From contig OX439127.1 in assembly GCA_949318235.1 (NCBI GenBank), forward strand, positions 41,029,656-41,093,655: a DNA stretch of 64,000 nucleotides, in the 5' to 3' direction. The translations under genes were made by a program, and so were the position numbers. Source of the stretch: Ecdyonurus torrentis. Its lineage: Eukaryota; Arthropoda; Insecta; Ephemeroptera; Heptageniidae. Numbering within the stretch: the first letter of the stretch is position 1; each line of letters starts with the position of its first letter. The notes beneath the pieces were generated by a model. That model ran no database searches. It had not been told where the DNA came from and saw only the letters and a list, made by a program, of their open reading frames with translations. This document shows, one piece after another, positions 14,400 to 29,209 of the stretch.

Positions 14400-14730
14400 T
14401 TGGTGTTCTGCGAGTACAAAAATGAAAAGGTAACTATTAACTGTGGATTTGGTTGCAGTGGCAAAAGACACCCCCAGCGTATATGTTAAGCAAACAAATG
14501 TGACAGGGATAAACCAAAGTGTTGTTGAATAAGTGGAGCAAAACAGCTCAAGCGTAGTGAAAAGGTTTGATGGAGTCGAGATTAAGTCGCAACGCAACAG
14601 CATACTTTAACATTTATACACACACCGCAGTCATGAGCCGCGCTCCCAAGTCAAGCAAACTGCTAACTGAAAAAGCTGCAAGTAAACAGTCGGCTTTCCC
14701 TAGTGACCAACCGTCCAAACTCATCTCAAC
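14400..14730. other. Higher-complexity non-repetitive island of unknown nature
   Basis: This stretch is less AT-rich and more complex than its surroundings and shows no repeat structure. Short open frames exist on both strands but none matches a family I know, and I could not place a convincing exon with splice sites. It could be an untranslated exon, a regulatory region or an old insertion. Confidence 0.3.
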
Positions 14731-15796
14731 ATCATTTTGTGTTTTTTTTTTTTTTACTTTTTTTTCCCTTCAATTTTCCAAGTAGAAGAAAAAGAAACAT
14801 TCAATAATGTGCTTTGATGCAAGTTCGAAGAAATGAAACAGTGTAATAACTTATGAATAATAATTCAGTTTGGCTTGGAAAACAATCCAACAGTAAGAAA
14901 AGTATCAAACAAAAATATACATTATGTAAGTTATTATTTAGAGTATGTAGAATCACAGAGATAAATCAAATATTGAAGTTTTTGTGAGCATTTTTATGAA
15001 AAGTAAATAATAATAAAACGTCAATAACGTAATAAAAGAATGAGAAAAATATACCATCGAAAAAAACAAACTATAAACAAACATGTATACTACGTACATA
15101 CTGGCTTGCTTTTCTGCTAAAAATAAAGTCTTGGTAAAAAAAAGTAAATTAAAGTAACGTTCTTTGGATATATAATTAATTTGTTTTATTAGCATTTAAT
15201 TTTAAAATCCACACTAATGGTAATAGAAAAATTAACCTATGAAGATGATTTTGATCTTGAGAAGTGATGTGTATAAGTAAGATTTTAGAATCAAAAACTT
15301 AGTTAAACATTATATCACTTATAGATTTTTATCGTCTACAACATAATATTCAAATTTGATTATTGCAATGATTCCTAATACCTGTATTGATGCTCACACA
15401 GAGATTTCTAAATACACATTTTTCCCCACCATTTAATCTGCAGATTGATGTTGAGCAGAATTTTTGTTATGATTTACATAATGTGAAAAACCTAATACTA
15501 TTATTATTCTAATTCTAATAATAATTATTATATTATTACAGCTGTAATAAGACTTACAGCTGTGTAATCTTTAACAATAGATGATTTTAATAAAATTTAT
15601 TCTTAAAAAAAAATGTGATTATCGGGAAAAACTGTGAAAAAAACACAACAACAAACTTTTCTTTGACCAATAATGACAGGGCATAAAATATTAACGTGCT
15701 ATCATAATAAAATATCGATAATGTACATTTCTATTTCATTTTGTATTTAAAGACTACATTTTTATATTATAACTGTTTGTACTTGTAATTCAATAT

Positions 15797-15850
<54 letters not shown>

Positions 15851-15873
15851 CACACACACACACACACACACAA
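15797..15873. repeat. (TA)n-(CA)n compound microsatellite
   Basis: A (TA)n block of roughly 50 bases passes directly into (CA)n. Confidence 0.93.
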
Positions 15874-16661
15874 TGGAAAGTTTAGAATAATTAAAGCTTA
15901 AAATTATGTAATTATTGTTAATTATTTAATTTATTTATTTATTTGTTAATCTTTCATCAGTTTATTTGGATAAACTCATCTTCATTGATAGGTATGCACT
16001 GTACATACTAAACAAAATCGTAACTTTAATAACCCAATAATGCCAAAAAAGTATTCCATTTCATTTAAACAACAATATTGTACGAATTAAAATAATGCAA
16101 ACATCTATAATCCCTTTCTGTCTTTCTGCCTGTCTCTCAGTATTAAAAAAAAAAAAAAAAAAAAAAAAAGGCAAAGAATATTTCTACCATTTGCAAAATC
16201 ATATTACATATTTTTCCTTTAAAAACTAATGTGTTTTTCTCTTGATGATAGTTGTGACACGAAGCGTTTTCATGTAGAAGAATACGTCAAGGAAGCACTA
16301 ATTGCTACAGTTTGTATAACTTTTTATTATTGTTATAATTATTACTTTAGAACTTGTGTCTCGCAACTTATACGTTTGAGTCTAGAAATAGAATTTTATG
16401 TAGAAACTACGTCACAACTGTGATAATGTCAATTTTCACGAGGAAACTGACTTGCGATTGCTTCCTCTTTCTTTGAGACATGAAAACAAAATATTTAGCC
16501 TTAATGTGTGTGAAATCATTTCCTTGGTAATAATACATAACCTGAAAATAAATCATTTTTTGGTAAGACAACAAGCACGAATCATTTGTATATAAACCAG
16601 AAGGTGTAAGCATTTGTTGATTATTAGCAAATAATAGACAACTAAAAACTAAAGAGCGCAA

Positions 16662-16663
<2 letters not shown>

Positions 16664-16727
<64 letters not shown>

Positions 16728-16757
16728 GTATACAGTATATTGTGTGTGTGTGTGTGT
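16664..16757. repeat. (TA)n-(GT)n compound microsatellite
   Basis: A (TA)n block, a short unique spacer and then a GT run. Confidence 0.92.
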
Positions 16758-17559
16758 AACCAACCTAATTTGTAAGGATAGTACATTTTTAAACAATATG
16801 CAGTTGCTCAACACTATGAAATGAACTGTATTAAAAGTCAGTGCTTTAAGGAGAGAGAGAGAGAGAGAGAGAGAGAGACGAGATCACGTTTACAACCCTA
16901 CAATAAAAACTTTTAACATAAACCGATTACAAAATACGCCTCAATGATTGGTGAGTCTTTCCATTTACTTAATGTCAGTGCTTGATATAGAATTTTTTCA
17001 TTTTTATGGGAATCAAAGCTTTTATATTTGCAAAAACCATGTTATTTACATGTTGCATTTCATAATTTCATATGATAAAGCGATTTTTATCACTAAGTTT
17101 GCCACAATGAAAACATGTAAATGTAAAGCTATGAGGAATGAGGAACAACAATGAGAAAATGAAAGCAGCTGTTATGGTGTATTAACGCCTTAATAAAGTT
17201 ATTTTTATTATTATTTGAAGTAAAATCTTAATTTTGCGTAGTAAAATAAATTTTACCTCTAAAACAAAGATTTGTAGTATTATGAACTATTGAAATAATT
17301 TAGAAATCAAAATTCTTTATTCATTTTCTTCATATCCTACAATTTTAACGCAATTAAAATGTATTAGCTTCGGTTATTTCCTCAAAATGAGACAATTTAC
17401 AATTTAGAAATGATTGTCAAAATAATAATAATAATAATAATACAAACACATACAAATACAGTGGACAATCATTAACAATAATTCAGATTACATGAACACT
17501 TGTATCACCATTCATCGCATTCATAAATTAATCAATTGAGTAATATTGCTTATTTAATA

Positions 17560-17887
17560 GGAAACTTTTATTTTATTTTATTTTTTTTCATGAATTAAAA
17601 TTAGTTTGTTTTCTCATATCTAAAAGACAATTTATTAGAAATATAGACAACCATAAAAGGGACCTTTACTGTACATTTCAGTTCTTTTATAATTTACTTT
17701 TAAGTTTATTATTATTTTTGGTATTAGTATTATGGTTATGTATTATTTCACACTATAGTTTACTAGATACAGTCAAAATGTTTAAAAATGTGACAATATC
17801 TCTACATTCTGACCTAAACTGAGCACCACAGATTATGCGTATCACTTTATTATTATTATTTTTTTTTTATTTGCATCAATAAAATTT

Positions 17888-17921
<34 letters not shown>

Positions 17922-18029
17922 CCACGTTAAATATGACAGTGTAAATTTGCAAAATACATAGAAACTAAACAATCAAATTGACTCTCATGTTTAATTTTTC
18001 TTGTTGCGAAAATAATTGTACGTAGATGT

Positions 18030-18065
<36 letters not shown>

Positions 18066-18160
18066 ATCTTATAAATGCGCTCGCACCATCTTAAATTTTC
18101 ATCGACTATCAAGCCTAAAATTTTTGCTTTCTTTGCAATTTTTACTGTTTCAGACACTCA
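17560..18160 (-). pseudogene. LINE-type reverse transcriptase C-terminal fragment, degraded
   Basis: On the minus strand the frame includes AKILGLIVDENLRW followed by an HLRT segment. This is the typical post-catalytic LGxxxDxxLxW signature of Jockey/CR1-like non-LTR reverse transcriptases. Further 3' (plus about 17,640-17,700) the sequence resembles the FCGFLNIYNNLP-type C-terminus of the fragment at 23,705-24,163, so the two are probably one family. A 30-base T run and a 31-base A run interrupt it and frames are broken. No active element remains. Confidence 0.65.
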
Positions 18161-18164
18161 TTGA

Positions 18165-20077
18165 ACTTCGTTTAATATTAGGTTTTTGATTTTGCAATTT
18201 TGTAATTGCAATATTTCAGTTTGTTTACATTTAATTTTAGATCATTTTGATTAAAAAATAAGTGCTTTGATGTTTGTTTGTAACAATTTGTATGTAATTT
18301 GTATAATTTGGGTTGAAGGACTACATAAAAGCTTTTAAAAACTACAAATCCAACAACAATTAGTCCAATATGATAATTTTTGTAAGTTAAAGTTATTTTT
18401 GTTATCGATAAGCTATCATAATTTGTATTTAATTCAAAGTTATACCTCGGGATGAATGAAAACTTCCAGTGATTGTTCTGTACTTTTTAATTGGCTTTAA
18501 TAAAAAAATATATGGTTTTATTTTTTACAGGCTACGCGTAAAGTCAAAGATATTGTGTGGATCAATTTGACGGAAATAATGTTTCTCTCTCTGAGTCTTT
18601 CCAAATAATTTCCAAGTATAAATTGTTATTATTTTTATCGTTTATTATAATGTATTTCAATTTGTCTCTCAGAAATGTTCTGCATTTTGAAATGTTCAAA
18701 TGTAAATAATTTATTTAATCATGTTTATGTAGTAATTCCATCAAAAAAGGCTAATTTTAAATAATTTTTAATGATGAATAACTTTAAAACTTAGTTATTA
18801 ATTATAAAAATATCTTAGAAATAAGTCAATGGTAAAAGCAATTTTAACTTTGTTTTACACTTTTTATGGGCGTAGGTACATTGTTTAGTACCTACTACGT
18901 ACAAACAAACTTATTATAAATAATGATTAGTTGAAGTTGTAAAAAGTTTAGCTTGATCTTTTAACATCTGCCTGCAGAAATCTTTTAATGTAGTGTTGAT
19001 AAATACTCGTAGCTACACCAACCTCCGCTATCACAATCATCTTTATTTTTGCTCATAATTATACTATTGCCTTATGTTTAAGGTGGCAAAATAAAATTAC
19101 AAAAGGGTTTTGATCTGAATTGCAAGACAGCACTACTACTCACCATTTAAACAATAAATTTCACAAATTATACTGTACATACCAGAGTTACTTGACAGAA
19201 ATAAATATTCAGTGCCAAAATGTATTTTATCATCTACATAATTCTCCTGTGCCTCTTATTTAAATATTTGTTTCAATTTTTAAATGTCTTTCTCTTTTTA
19301 TTATATAGTATCACTTTTTCAATTTTCTCTGGACTCTTTTTATTTGCTCTCTTTTGCTTTCAATTGGCTATCTTTTTTTCATACTTTCAACTTCGTCTTT
19401 TTATTTCTTATACACAGAAGTTATAATGCTTCAGAGTTTTCATTTTTGTGTGTACACGTCACAACTTTAGCAAATAATAAAAATACTTACAAGTTCTTGA
19501 CTCACTCCTACTTCACCTCTGACTATCAAAATGGGGTGAAAAAAATATATCGTATCACAACGTGTTTTCATTTGTTAAGTATATTTCTATAGTAAAAAAG
19601 TAAAAAGGATAAGAGTATAACGTAGAAGCTAAAGTTTTGTCTGTATAAAATTTTATTTTTTAAACTTTTAGGATCTTGGAATGTTAAAAAATTATATAAC
19701 AAATTTAATAAATTGCAAACTCGTTGCATAAATTTTCCCAGAAAAAAAAAGTGCACACTTTTTATAAGCCCACATATAAGATTTTTGAATTAATTTTATT
19801 ACTGAAAACATAATATCAGATTTACACTAAGTACTTACAACGAAAGTAATTTTTTTAAGCTTATTAATGCCATCATGCAAATAGTTGAATTATTTATTTA
19901 AAACCTTTTTAAACTTAAATAAAGACGATGGGTGAAGCCAAATCTTGGATACTTATTGTCTGTTTCTTTAAGCTGGAGTCGTGTGACGTTCAAAAAAAAA
20001 AAAAAACTGGTGCTACAAGCTTAACTGCTCGATTACTTTAACTTACTTTCAGTTCAAAGATAAAACAAGACAATACT
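18165..20077. other. Non-coding AT-rich stretch
   Basis: No exon, RNA gene or clear repeat is recognised. The open frames at 19,220-19,592 are Phe/Leu-rich translations of T-rich sequence. Confidence 0.55.
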
Positions 20078-20218
20078 TTAAGGTGCATTCACATATTCTT
20101 AAATTTGTTGTAACTTTGCGCAGCAAATTATAAAATAGCATTGTTTTAAATAGGAAAAATTATTTTGCTGCGCAAAGTTATTTTATAATAAATTTAAGAA
20201 TATGTGAACGCATCTTAA
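20078..20218. mobile_element. Short MITE with TTAA target duplications
   Basis: A 133 bp unit (20,082-20,214) sits between two TTAA copies (20,078-20,081 and 20,215-20,218). Its arms are inverted and match for about 48 bp: left begins GGTGCATTCACATATTCTTA and right reads its complement. An inner AACTTTGCGCAGCAAA pairs with its inverse. TTAA duplications are typical of piggyBac-type transposition. There is no coding capacity. Confidence 0.75.
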
Positions 20219-20219
20219 T

Positions 20220-20928
20220 AGTTTGCTTTATTGCTTCAAAATCATTATTATTATTGAAAAATTACTTAAATGCTTTGATTGATACGTGAAAAGGGAAACT
20301 TTACTTTAATTGGTAAAAAGAAGTTTTTTTCAGCAAGCAGAAACATTTACATTATTCAATTTTTAGTAAATGCAATGGCTTAGACAACATCGTTACAAAA
20401 AATGATAGTATTAGTATATGATACATTATATTATATATGTTATGGAAATTATTTATCGCATTCTTCATTTACTTCATTTCTTTCACTTGTGTGCTATGCG
20501 TCAGAGTTTTTAGGATTGAAAATTACTCACGACTGCAATTTAATATACAATTTCAATAAATATTCACGATATTCAAAATAAAAATTCAAACTAAAGTGAC
20601 TGCAAGTTTTAGTTTTACGAAAATTTCAACCAGATGATCCTAGTTGTAAGTAATGTATGTGATATAAATAATTAAATCAAACTCCTGTTTTAAGTTTTAA
20701 TTGCAGCTAAAAGTTTGAGTCATGCTATTTAAAACGCATAAATTAAAGAATTATAAAACAGGGATATTGTATATTATACTAACCTTAAAGTACAAAACAG
20801 TCTTTAAATTAAAAATAAAAAAACTAAGCATAATAAGCAAGCAGAATTTATTTTACATGCTTAAAATTTGACAACTTTTTATGATAAAATTTATATTGCT
20901 TTATAAATTTTCAATTGACATTAAACAA

Positions 20929-20959
<31 letters not shown>

Positions 20960-22725
20960 TTAAATTCATCACGTATTTTTCTCATAAGAACAACATTGCA
21001 AATGTAACGCGAGTTCTTGAATGGTATAATATTTCAACTGTGTATTCATAATTTACGAAATCATTCTGAAATGAAATACAATGAAAAAATAACAACGTGT
21101 TAGAACAATGTAGTTAACATTTTAGGTCTGTAGCATAATTTGTTTAAGTTGCACCTATGGATAAAGAAAAACTCCCTGTTACAAATTTCTTACTAATAAG
21201 TCATATAGTTTCATTTCTGATGTACAAGTTCAGTTTATAAAGGTGGCTATATTTATAATAACGAGAAATAAAAAATCTTAAATATTGTAACTGAATTCTA
21301 GACGGCACTCACTGATGTGCATATCAAGTTATTGCGTAAAATGGTTATTTTTTACACGAAATGGAACGTTAAGCAGAAATGTTTGTCTGTATTAACCTAT
21401 ATACAAGGAGTGCTAAAACCTACGTTCTCATTTTCTTATGTGTCGTCCAGTTTATTTTATGTCACGAAAAGATACTTAAATTTGATTTCATTTCTTTGAG
21501 TATTATTATTTAGGTGATTTAAAATCTCATTAATCACGCACACTTTTGTTGTGTTGATGTTACAATGTTAGTAATGTTGTACACAGCTGTTAAATAAATG
21601 TTAACTATTCAGTCTGTGTATTTTTTATCCCTCTTGAACAATAACGATCAGAACAACAGAATTTATCGAACAGCTTCAGAACCAAATTAAAAAAACATTC
21701 AATAATAAATGCTCTACACCGTATGTTAATTTTAGGTACATAATAGAATGATACAATAGGATGGATTAATTACACTGCTAACACGGAAAAGAATAAATTA
21801 CGTAATTTGTGATACATTCAAACCATACAATATACAGTAGAATAAATTGTTGCTACATTGGAATTGCATAATTAGTTATGTTACCATAACATAAATGTTA
21901 TACTATTAACTGCTGTAAATTACAATAGTGAGGGATGTAAATATTTGTCTAAGTTATTTAATTTTAATCTTGTTTTATTTTATTTAGATATTTTGACAAG
22001 ACTGTTGAAACTCCTACATTTATCATAGTATCAACTGCCTGTGACAATTTTTATTTATTTCTTATCTCTATTTATTCAGTAAAAAATATACAATACAGCA
22101 TAAATTATGTTGCTATAAATAAATTTGTGCTGAAATTAAGTAAGCATATAATTATTAGCTCATCCTCGTCAGGTGTTTTTTGTTTGTATCTATTTTCACC
22201 TGTACGGTCAAGTGGTTCACTTTTTTTGACATGAAGCTAAGAGTGGAATCCAAATAGGTTGTACTTCGAAACTAGATTGACTAATTGTTTCATTTTTTTT
22301 CTTCTTCTTGTCATTTCTATTGTTTCTAATATTTTTCTTTTGTTATAGTGACTACTATAAACTACTATTACTTTTGTTTTTTTTTCCCATTGAATTTGAT
22401 GACTTTTCTCCAGCGCATGATCTACAAGATTTGAAGATCCTGTATATTTTTTTTCTCTTTCTATTTTTTGCTTTTGTTCATTCACCCTGATATCTCCGAT
22501 ATATACCCTGATACCCTGTTTCTCCAATATATTCTTTCTCACATACACAAGGTATAGAATAAAATACTACATCTTTATTCATATTTTTCTTCATGTCTGG
22601 TTTTGTACGTGCTAAACTTGATTTTAATGTTTGTTTGTTTTAGTTGTTTTTTAAGAATAAACAATACGAAGATTGACTCCTTTATCAACACGATGTATTT
22701 TTTTCACTCAACCCTTGCATATAGG
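20220..22725. other. Non-coding AT-rich stretch
   Basis: An A run lies at about 20,932-20,959. No supportable exon, and nothing else is recognised. Confidence 0.55.
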
Positions 22726-22726
22726 G

Positions 22727-22979
<253 letters not shown>

Positions 22980-23079
22980 ATAGACATACACACATACAGG
23001 CAATAATGATAAAGCCTGAATATAATAGTACGTATATAACTATAGGTATATATACGTAATATTACAGGATGAACGTTTC

Positions 23080-23128
23080 TTGTAACTCCTTGTTACTATA
23101 TGAACTGCCCGGCTCAATAAAAAAAAAT
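23080..23128 (+). repeat. Short retroelement tail-like repeat, copy 2
   Basis: It matches 9632-9673: TTGTAACTCCTTGTTACT, a spacer, then CTCAATAAAA passing into an A run. This is consistent with a polyadenylated retroelement 3' end. Confidence 0.45.
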
Positions 23129-23704
23129 ATTATTAATTAATTAAATCTTCAAGCTATTTTCTAATCAGCAATTTGAATTATAAGTAAGCGGGAGCTGAAA
23201 TATAATAATAAAAAATTGAAGTTCAATCAAGTAAGAATGCATTCATTGAACATTATCAACAAACAAAAACAGAACTATATTCCAAATAAATTTACAGTAA
23301 AAAAAAAGTGAGTCCACAGCTATATTTTATTGTATTTTATTATTATATTAATACTATAATATTATATTATACTTTCTGTAGAGATCACAATTATATCCAC
23401 GATTGTGTATTGGTGCATGAGGTATGCAATCTAGCACTAATTGTGCATTTGTCTTAGTTGTATAATTATAAAATTATAATATGTATAATTATGTAGTATT
23501 CAATTCAACTCAAAATTCATTATTCATTTTTTTCTTTCATGCATTCAAAAATATGCAGGTTATTGCTTTAAAAAAAGCAATAAGAAATGAAAATTTTTAA
23601 AATAAATTTACTTATTTTTACTTATTTTACTTTACATTATAACTTATCTGAGTTGTTAATAAACTTATCAACTGAATAATACTGTTTATTTAATAAAAAT
23701 GTTT

Positions 23705-24163
23705 TCAAGCTTCTTTTAAACATAATTTGATCTCGTTCCTTCTTAAGATGGACGGCAGATTATTATAAATGTTTAGAAAACCACAGAAAGGACCCCTATT
23801 GTACATTTCCGTTCTTTTATAAACATTTTGAATTTTTGCCTTGTTATTTCTCGTATTATGATTGTGTTGAATTTCATGACTTTTCAAAAATTCCAACTTA
23901 TTTTTAACTTTCAAAGCACTTTCCATTATATATACACATGGTAGGGTGAGAATAGTTAGTATTTTGAAAATTTCTCTACATTCTGCTCTATTTTGCACTA
24001 CTAATAATTCTATTTTAATTAATTTTTTTTTTAGTTTAAAAACTATAATAGTATCAATAGAATTTCCCCAACATGTTATCCCATATTTTATGTGGCAGTG
24101 AAAATTAGCATAATACATATAGTAATTATAAACAATTACAGAATTATAGAATAGAATTCTCAT
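23705..24163 (-). pseudogene. LINE-type reverse transcriptase C-terminal domain remnant
   Basis: A 152-residue open frame lacks the catalytic RT core. It carries the usual C-terminal landmarks of Jockey/CR1-like non-LTR elements: a YGITCWGNS segment near residues 27-35, ILTLPCVYI near 71-79, a HNHNTRN segment near 99-105 and a terminal YNNLPSILRR-type end. It lacks an upstream endonuclease and RT motifs, so it is a 5'-truncated dead copy. A related fragment lies at 17,560-18,160. Confidence 0.8.
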
Positions 24164-24169
24164 TATAGA

Positions 24170-27100
24170 ACAAAATATGACAAGATCATGTTCTAAGATG
24201 TATCTTATACTATAAACGTCCCATTTCTAATTTTGTAAGTTTGATTTTGACTATCATTTGTCACTCTATGGTGTTGTCCTGACAAGAGCCCATACTGATA
24301 CATTATCTGTATATGTCTTTGTAGAAGAATCAGATGATAAAAAATATATTTCAATAGTTAAAATTGAATCACTCTCCATACATTTTTAACATTTCAGTTT
24401 TGTGATATGCACTTATGTGGCTGTAAACAAACATATAGAATAGATACATAATATTCTATTGATGGTTTGGACTTTTTTGTATAGTCAGAGTTAGATTGTG
24501 GGTTGAATATGTGAAATAGAATAAAATTGATTGCATTTTATTGATCCCTATCTAACCATTAAATTTTCATGAATAAAATTTGCACGGTGCAAACATTGTT
24601 CCGTTTTTACGATAATTTTTATTTTTTTGCTTTATTCATTTTTTTTCTCTCTCTCTTTTTCGGAAATTGCCACCATTTTTTTTTCCTACAAAGGATTTTA
24701 ATGTCATATGTAAGTATCTTTTGTACTTTTTCTAGGAGGTATAGTTATACTCCACATTGTTGTACATCAGTTCACAAGGTTCCGTATTTATAATGCGCAA
24801 TAAATTTTGATTGTTTACAAACTTCATTAAAAAGCATTTCATTTTTATGCACATATTGATTGCACATTGAAATATTGTACCACTTGAGCCAGCCATACGC
24901 TGCATTTTACTAACTTAAGTTATCTTGTTAAATCATAGCATATAGCAAAGGTAGGAATTTTACAACAATAGTAATTTTACAAACTAATACAAAATCTAAC
25001 TATTATCTTACTACTTATTTCTATCTTATTATTTAATTACTATCTATTAAAAATATACAGGATTTTTTTTTTTAAATGAATCATCGATTGGTTTATGTGA
25101 ACTTATAAATCGTAGTGCGTAAAATGTCATTTTTAAAAACGCAAGCTCAATTTTACGTTTTGAAATACCTCGAAACTTGTTGGCTGGCAATAATGAAAAA
25201 TAAGAAATTTAATATTTAAAACTTTACTGTAGCTTAAATATTGTTATTTGTTGCCAGTAAAAAAAAAAAAAAAGGAAACCTATTTTGAAGTAATATAACA
25301 ATCCCACTGTTCAAATGACAGTGTTGTATAAATATAACATTTATATGAATATATTAAAAAAAGTTGACGTATAAAAAAAAAGAAGTTAAGCTACCATTCA
25401 ATTAAAAACATACGTACGTGACACACTGTTTTCAATTATTTTAAAGCACAACATTTTTAAATATACAAAAAAAAAAAAAAAAAGTTGAACATTTAAATTC
25501 TTGTCAACATTTTTTTTTTAAAGTAAAATACTATAAAATATGCCATATTAATGGTTAGTATACCAATTACTTTTTTTGAAACGAAGGTACGTAACAATAC
25601 AAAAGCAGTCCTAAACATCAATGTACTTTAATATAATAACCACTTGTATAATTTCCGGACTGTTACTCAAATTAACGTCAAAATGCTAGAAAATTCTTGA
25701 GCAAGCATATTATGTACAATTTGCATCAGTTATTTTATATTGATTCTGATAATTTCCTGGGCATTTATTATGGTAAAGGTACCCTATTTTTCTACAGTTT
25801 TTGAAAGAGGAGTAATTGTATATTATTTTAGGTATGCAATTTTGTTCTCAAGTTCTGTAGGTTTGTTTTTATGTTGAAATTTTGAAATGACGAATGCTTT
25901 ATAATATGTACTGTACGTTGAAATCTTTGATCAATAAACTTGTTTATTTATTTAGATTGGTTAGTCCAATTTTATATACCGCGACATGAATGTAGAGCTT
26001 TGGACTTTGGATTCTGTAAATTTGTGGATTTTTTTTTTTTTTTTTTTTTTTTTTTGTAAAATTTTGACATTTCGAATAACTGAAAGACACACAGCAATGT
26101 CCACAAATTCAGTCGTGATTATTGCTTCTCTTTTTTTTTTTTTTTTTTTTTTTTAATACAAAAACTCTAAAATAATGCCATTCATAATGAACATTGTTCT
26201 TTCAACTAAAATAATAAAAATATGTGCACTTTTATTTTTACCTATTTTACCAAAATTTGAAAATGACATAAATAATGACATTATCTGTGAAAATATAAAA
26301 ACCTTGATATATGCAAACAGGGCATAAGTGGAAGCCTATAGCAGCTCTTTGACACACTGCGCTTTACTATTAAAATTTTTAAGTTTATATAAAGTCATTT
26401 ATTTATCATCGTTAGTTCTTTTATTTTTTATGTATTGTTCAAGTTAGGTGTAAAAGTGGGCATGCAGTCAGGCCTAAACCTCGACCTTTCAAAAATGTAA
26501 TATTTTTTGTTTTTGAATCAATAAAGGCAATCATTTAATATAATTTGAAAATCTATAATATTGCTTGCTGCAGTCTGGTTTAAATTGATAGGAACTGTAC
26601 AGGATTTTGGAAATTAGATGGAAATTGAAAATTAAAAGATGACGAACATTTTTAAATTCTTGTGTCAAATATTTTTGTAACAGGAACACGAAAATTTTGT
26701 TATGACTGAGATGGATGTTGTAGAGTAAAATAATTTCATTTTTCATTTATCAAAGAGAGAATGAATTACAACAATAAAACCAAATAAAATTAAATACTGC
26801 AGAATATTAAATAATAATAATAAATAAATAAAGTTGCTAAAAAATAATAATAATTCATCTCATGCTTACGCAGAAGTTTAAAACGGAATTGGGTAATGGA
26901 AATAAATAAAACGTAAAGAATAACGTTTCCAAACGTAAGCTTGTGACGCAGGCAAAGAATTTTCATCAGATTTGAATTCTATAGGCCTACAAAAGTACAA
27001 AAGATACTGGCAGTCCATTTCTTAGCATACACAGCGTAGTCAAATATGTTTCTTTGCGAAATTGTTACATGGGATTTTAGTATCTGCTTAATGCTGTGTG

Positions 27101-28030
27101 CTTAGTATCTGTGAAATTTAATAGTGAGAAAAGATACGAGTATTCGTTAAAATAATTAATCTCTTTATCTTCTAAATTACTTACATCTAGACGGTTACGG
27201 CAAATCCCATTTTCTGCTAACATTTCACGGTGTGGAATTTCTTTATATATATATTTTTTTCTTTTCTTTCTCTGAAAAGCTCAAGTTTCAAAAAGCTTAC
27301 TTAATAGGGTATTTGATCGTTTTGAAGACTTCTCACTTCTCGTTTTATATCCTTAGCTGTTCAAAGTTCAGAAAGATTTTGTTTCAACCAAGTAATATTA
27401 TTTCCAAAAATACGTTACGATATCGTGTGCTTTCTTACCTTAACACAGCTAACAATCAATTATAGTTTCAACATAAATTGCATATTTTCCAAGTGTTCTG
27501 TTATCTTTGCGTGTATGCATAATAATATGCCATATGGAAAAATAATTTTATCGGAGTTTATTTTTCCTATTTGTCATCTTATATGTGCACCAGAAAATTA
27601 TATACGTAGCATGAAAAAAAAAAAAAAAAAAAAAAGTAAATCTTCTTAATTTTTTTATACTGCATTCAAAGGTTTTGAGTTACACACGACTCAAAAGCTT
27701 AAATAAGATAACTTCAATTAATAACAAGTAAACATATTATAACCTTGGTCGTTGGTGTCGGCAAATATTACATAATTTTGCATGCAGTTTTGTTTTCTGA
27801 GCATGTCCTATCATAGTAATATTATATATTGTAGAACCTGTTCTTCACTTGTTTTAAGATATGGAGCTTAATAAAATCTGTTAACTTTTTATTTTAATTT
27901 TAATACATACTGTACGCACATATAGTATGATACTATATATATGCATAAACACACAGCAAAACTAAACTAAAACTGAGCTTGATTCACAAGAAATTTTAAT
28001 AGTATTTTAAAATTAACTATTATTGTATAT
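24170..28030. other. Non-coding AT-rich stretch
   Basis: Several A or T runs (about 25,455-25,485, 26,034-26,055, 26,131-26,154, 27,615-27,635). No exon is supported. Confidence 0.55.
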
Positions 28031-28031
28031 A

Positions 28032-28185
<154 letters not shown>

Positions 28186-28289
28186 ATTATGTGTGTTTGT
28201 ATGTTTGTATTATTGTAAACACACCTATAGACGTGTTGTAGAGTTGAGCATCCCTTTTTTCCGCGATTAAAATTTGCAATATCTCTAAA

Positions 28290-28605
28290 GGCGTAAAACT
28301 CGATGGAAAAAAAAACTTGCCAATATACCCATAAGATACCTGAAAATCAACGTTGATTTGTCCGTAGTCATTGATTTCTAATTTACTTTCCATTCCCAAA
28401 AAGTTGGATGCGGAGAGTGAGGTCACAGATCACTTGTTTTACGCGCGCGGGGACCAGCATGTGACGTCATTCTGCGCATCCGCACTTTTGTGAATAGAAA
28501 ATAAATTATAAATCAATGACTCCGGCCTAATCAAAGTTGATTTTCAGGTATGTTAGGATATTAACTGCCGTTGGGCAAGTTTTTTGTTCAACGTATTCTA
28601 TGACT
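28290..28605. mobile_element. Imperfect foldback element
   Basis: Two inverted arms (about 28,294-28,385 and 28,497-28,602) share ACTTGCC, TACCTGAAAATCAAC and GTAGTCATTGATTT-type blocks in opposite orientation. They surround a GC-richer centre with CGCGCGCGGGG and GTGACGTCA. No open frame. It is immediately followed by the long (GATA)n array. Probably a non-autonomous DNA element, with no clear target duplication. Confidence 0.65.
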
Positions 28606-28649
28606 TTAATTTATTAATCTAGCATTATTTATTATGATTTTATTTTTAC

Positions 28650-29206
<557 letters not shown>

Positions 29207-29209
29207 AAA

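Larger units (their letters stand above)
14735..17550. other. Non-coding AT-rich stretch with several microsatellites
   Basis: It contains (TA)n then (CA)n at about 15,797-15,873, an A run at about 16,145-16,169, (TA)n at about 16,664-16,724 followed by (GT)n near 16,741-16,757, and (GA)n near 16,850-16,878. No exon is supported. Confidence 0.6.
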
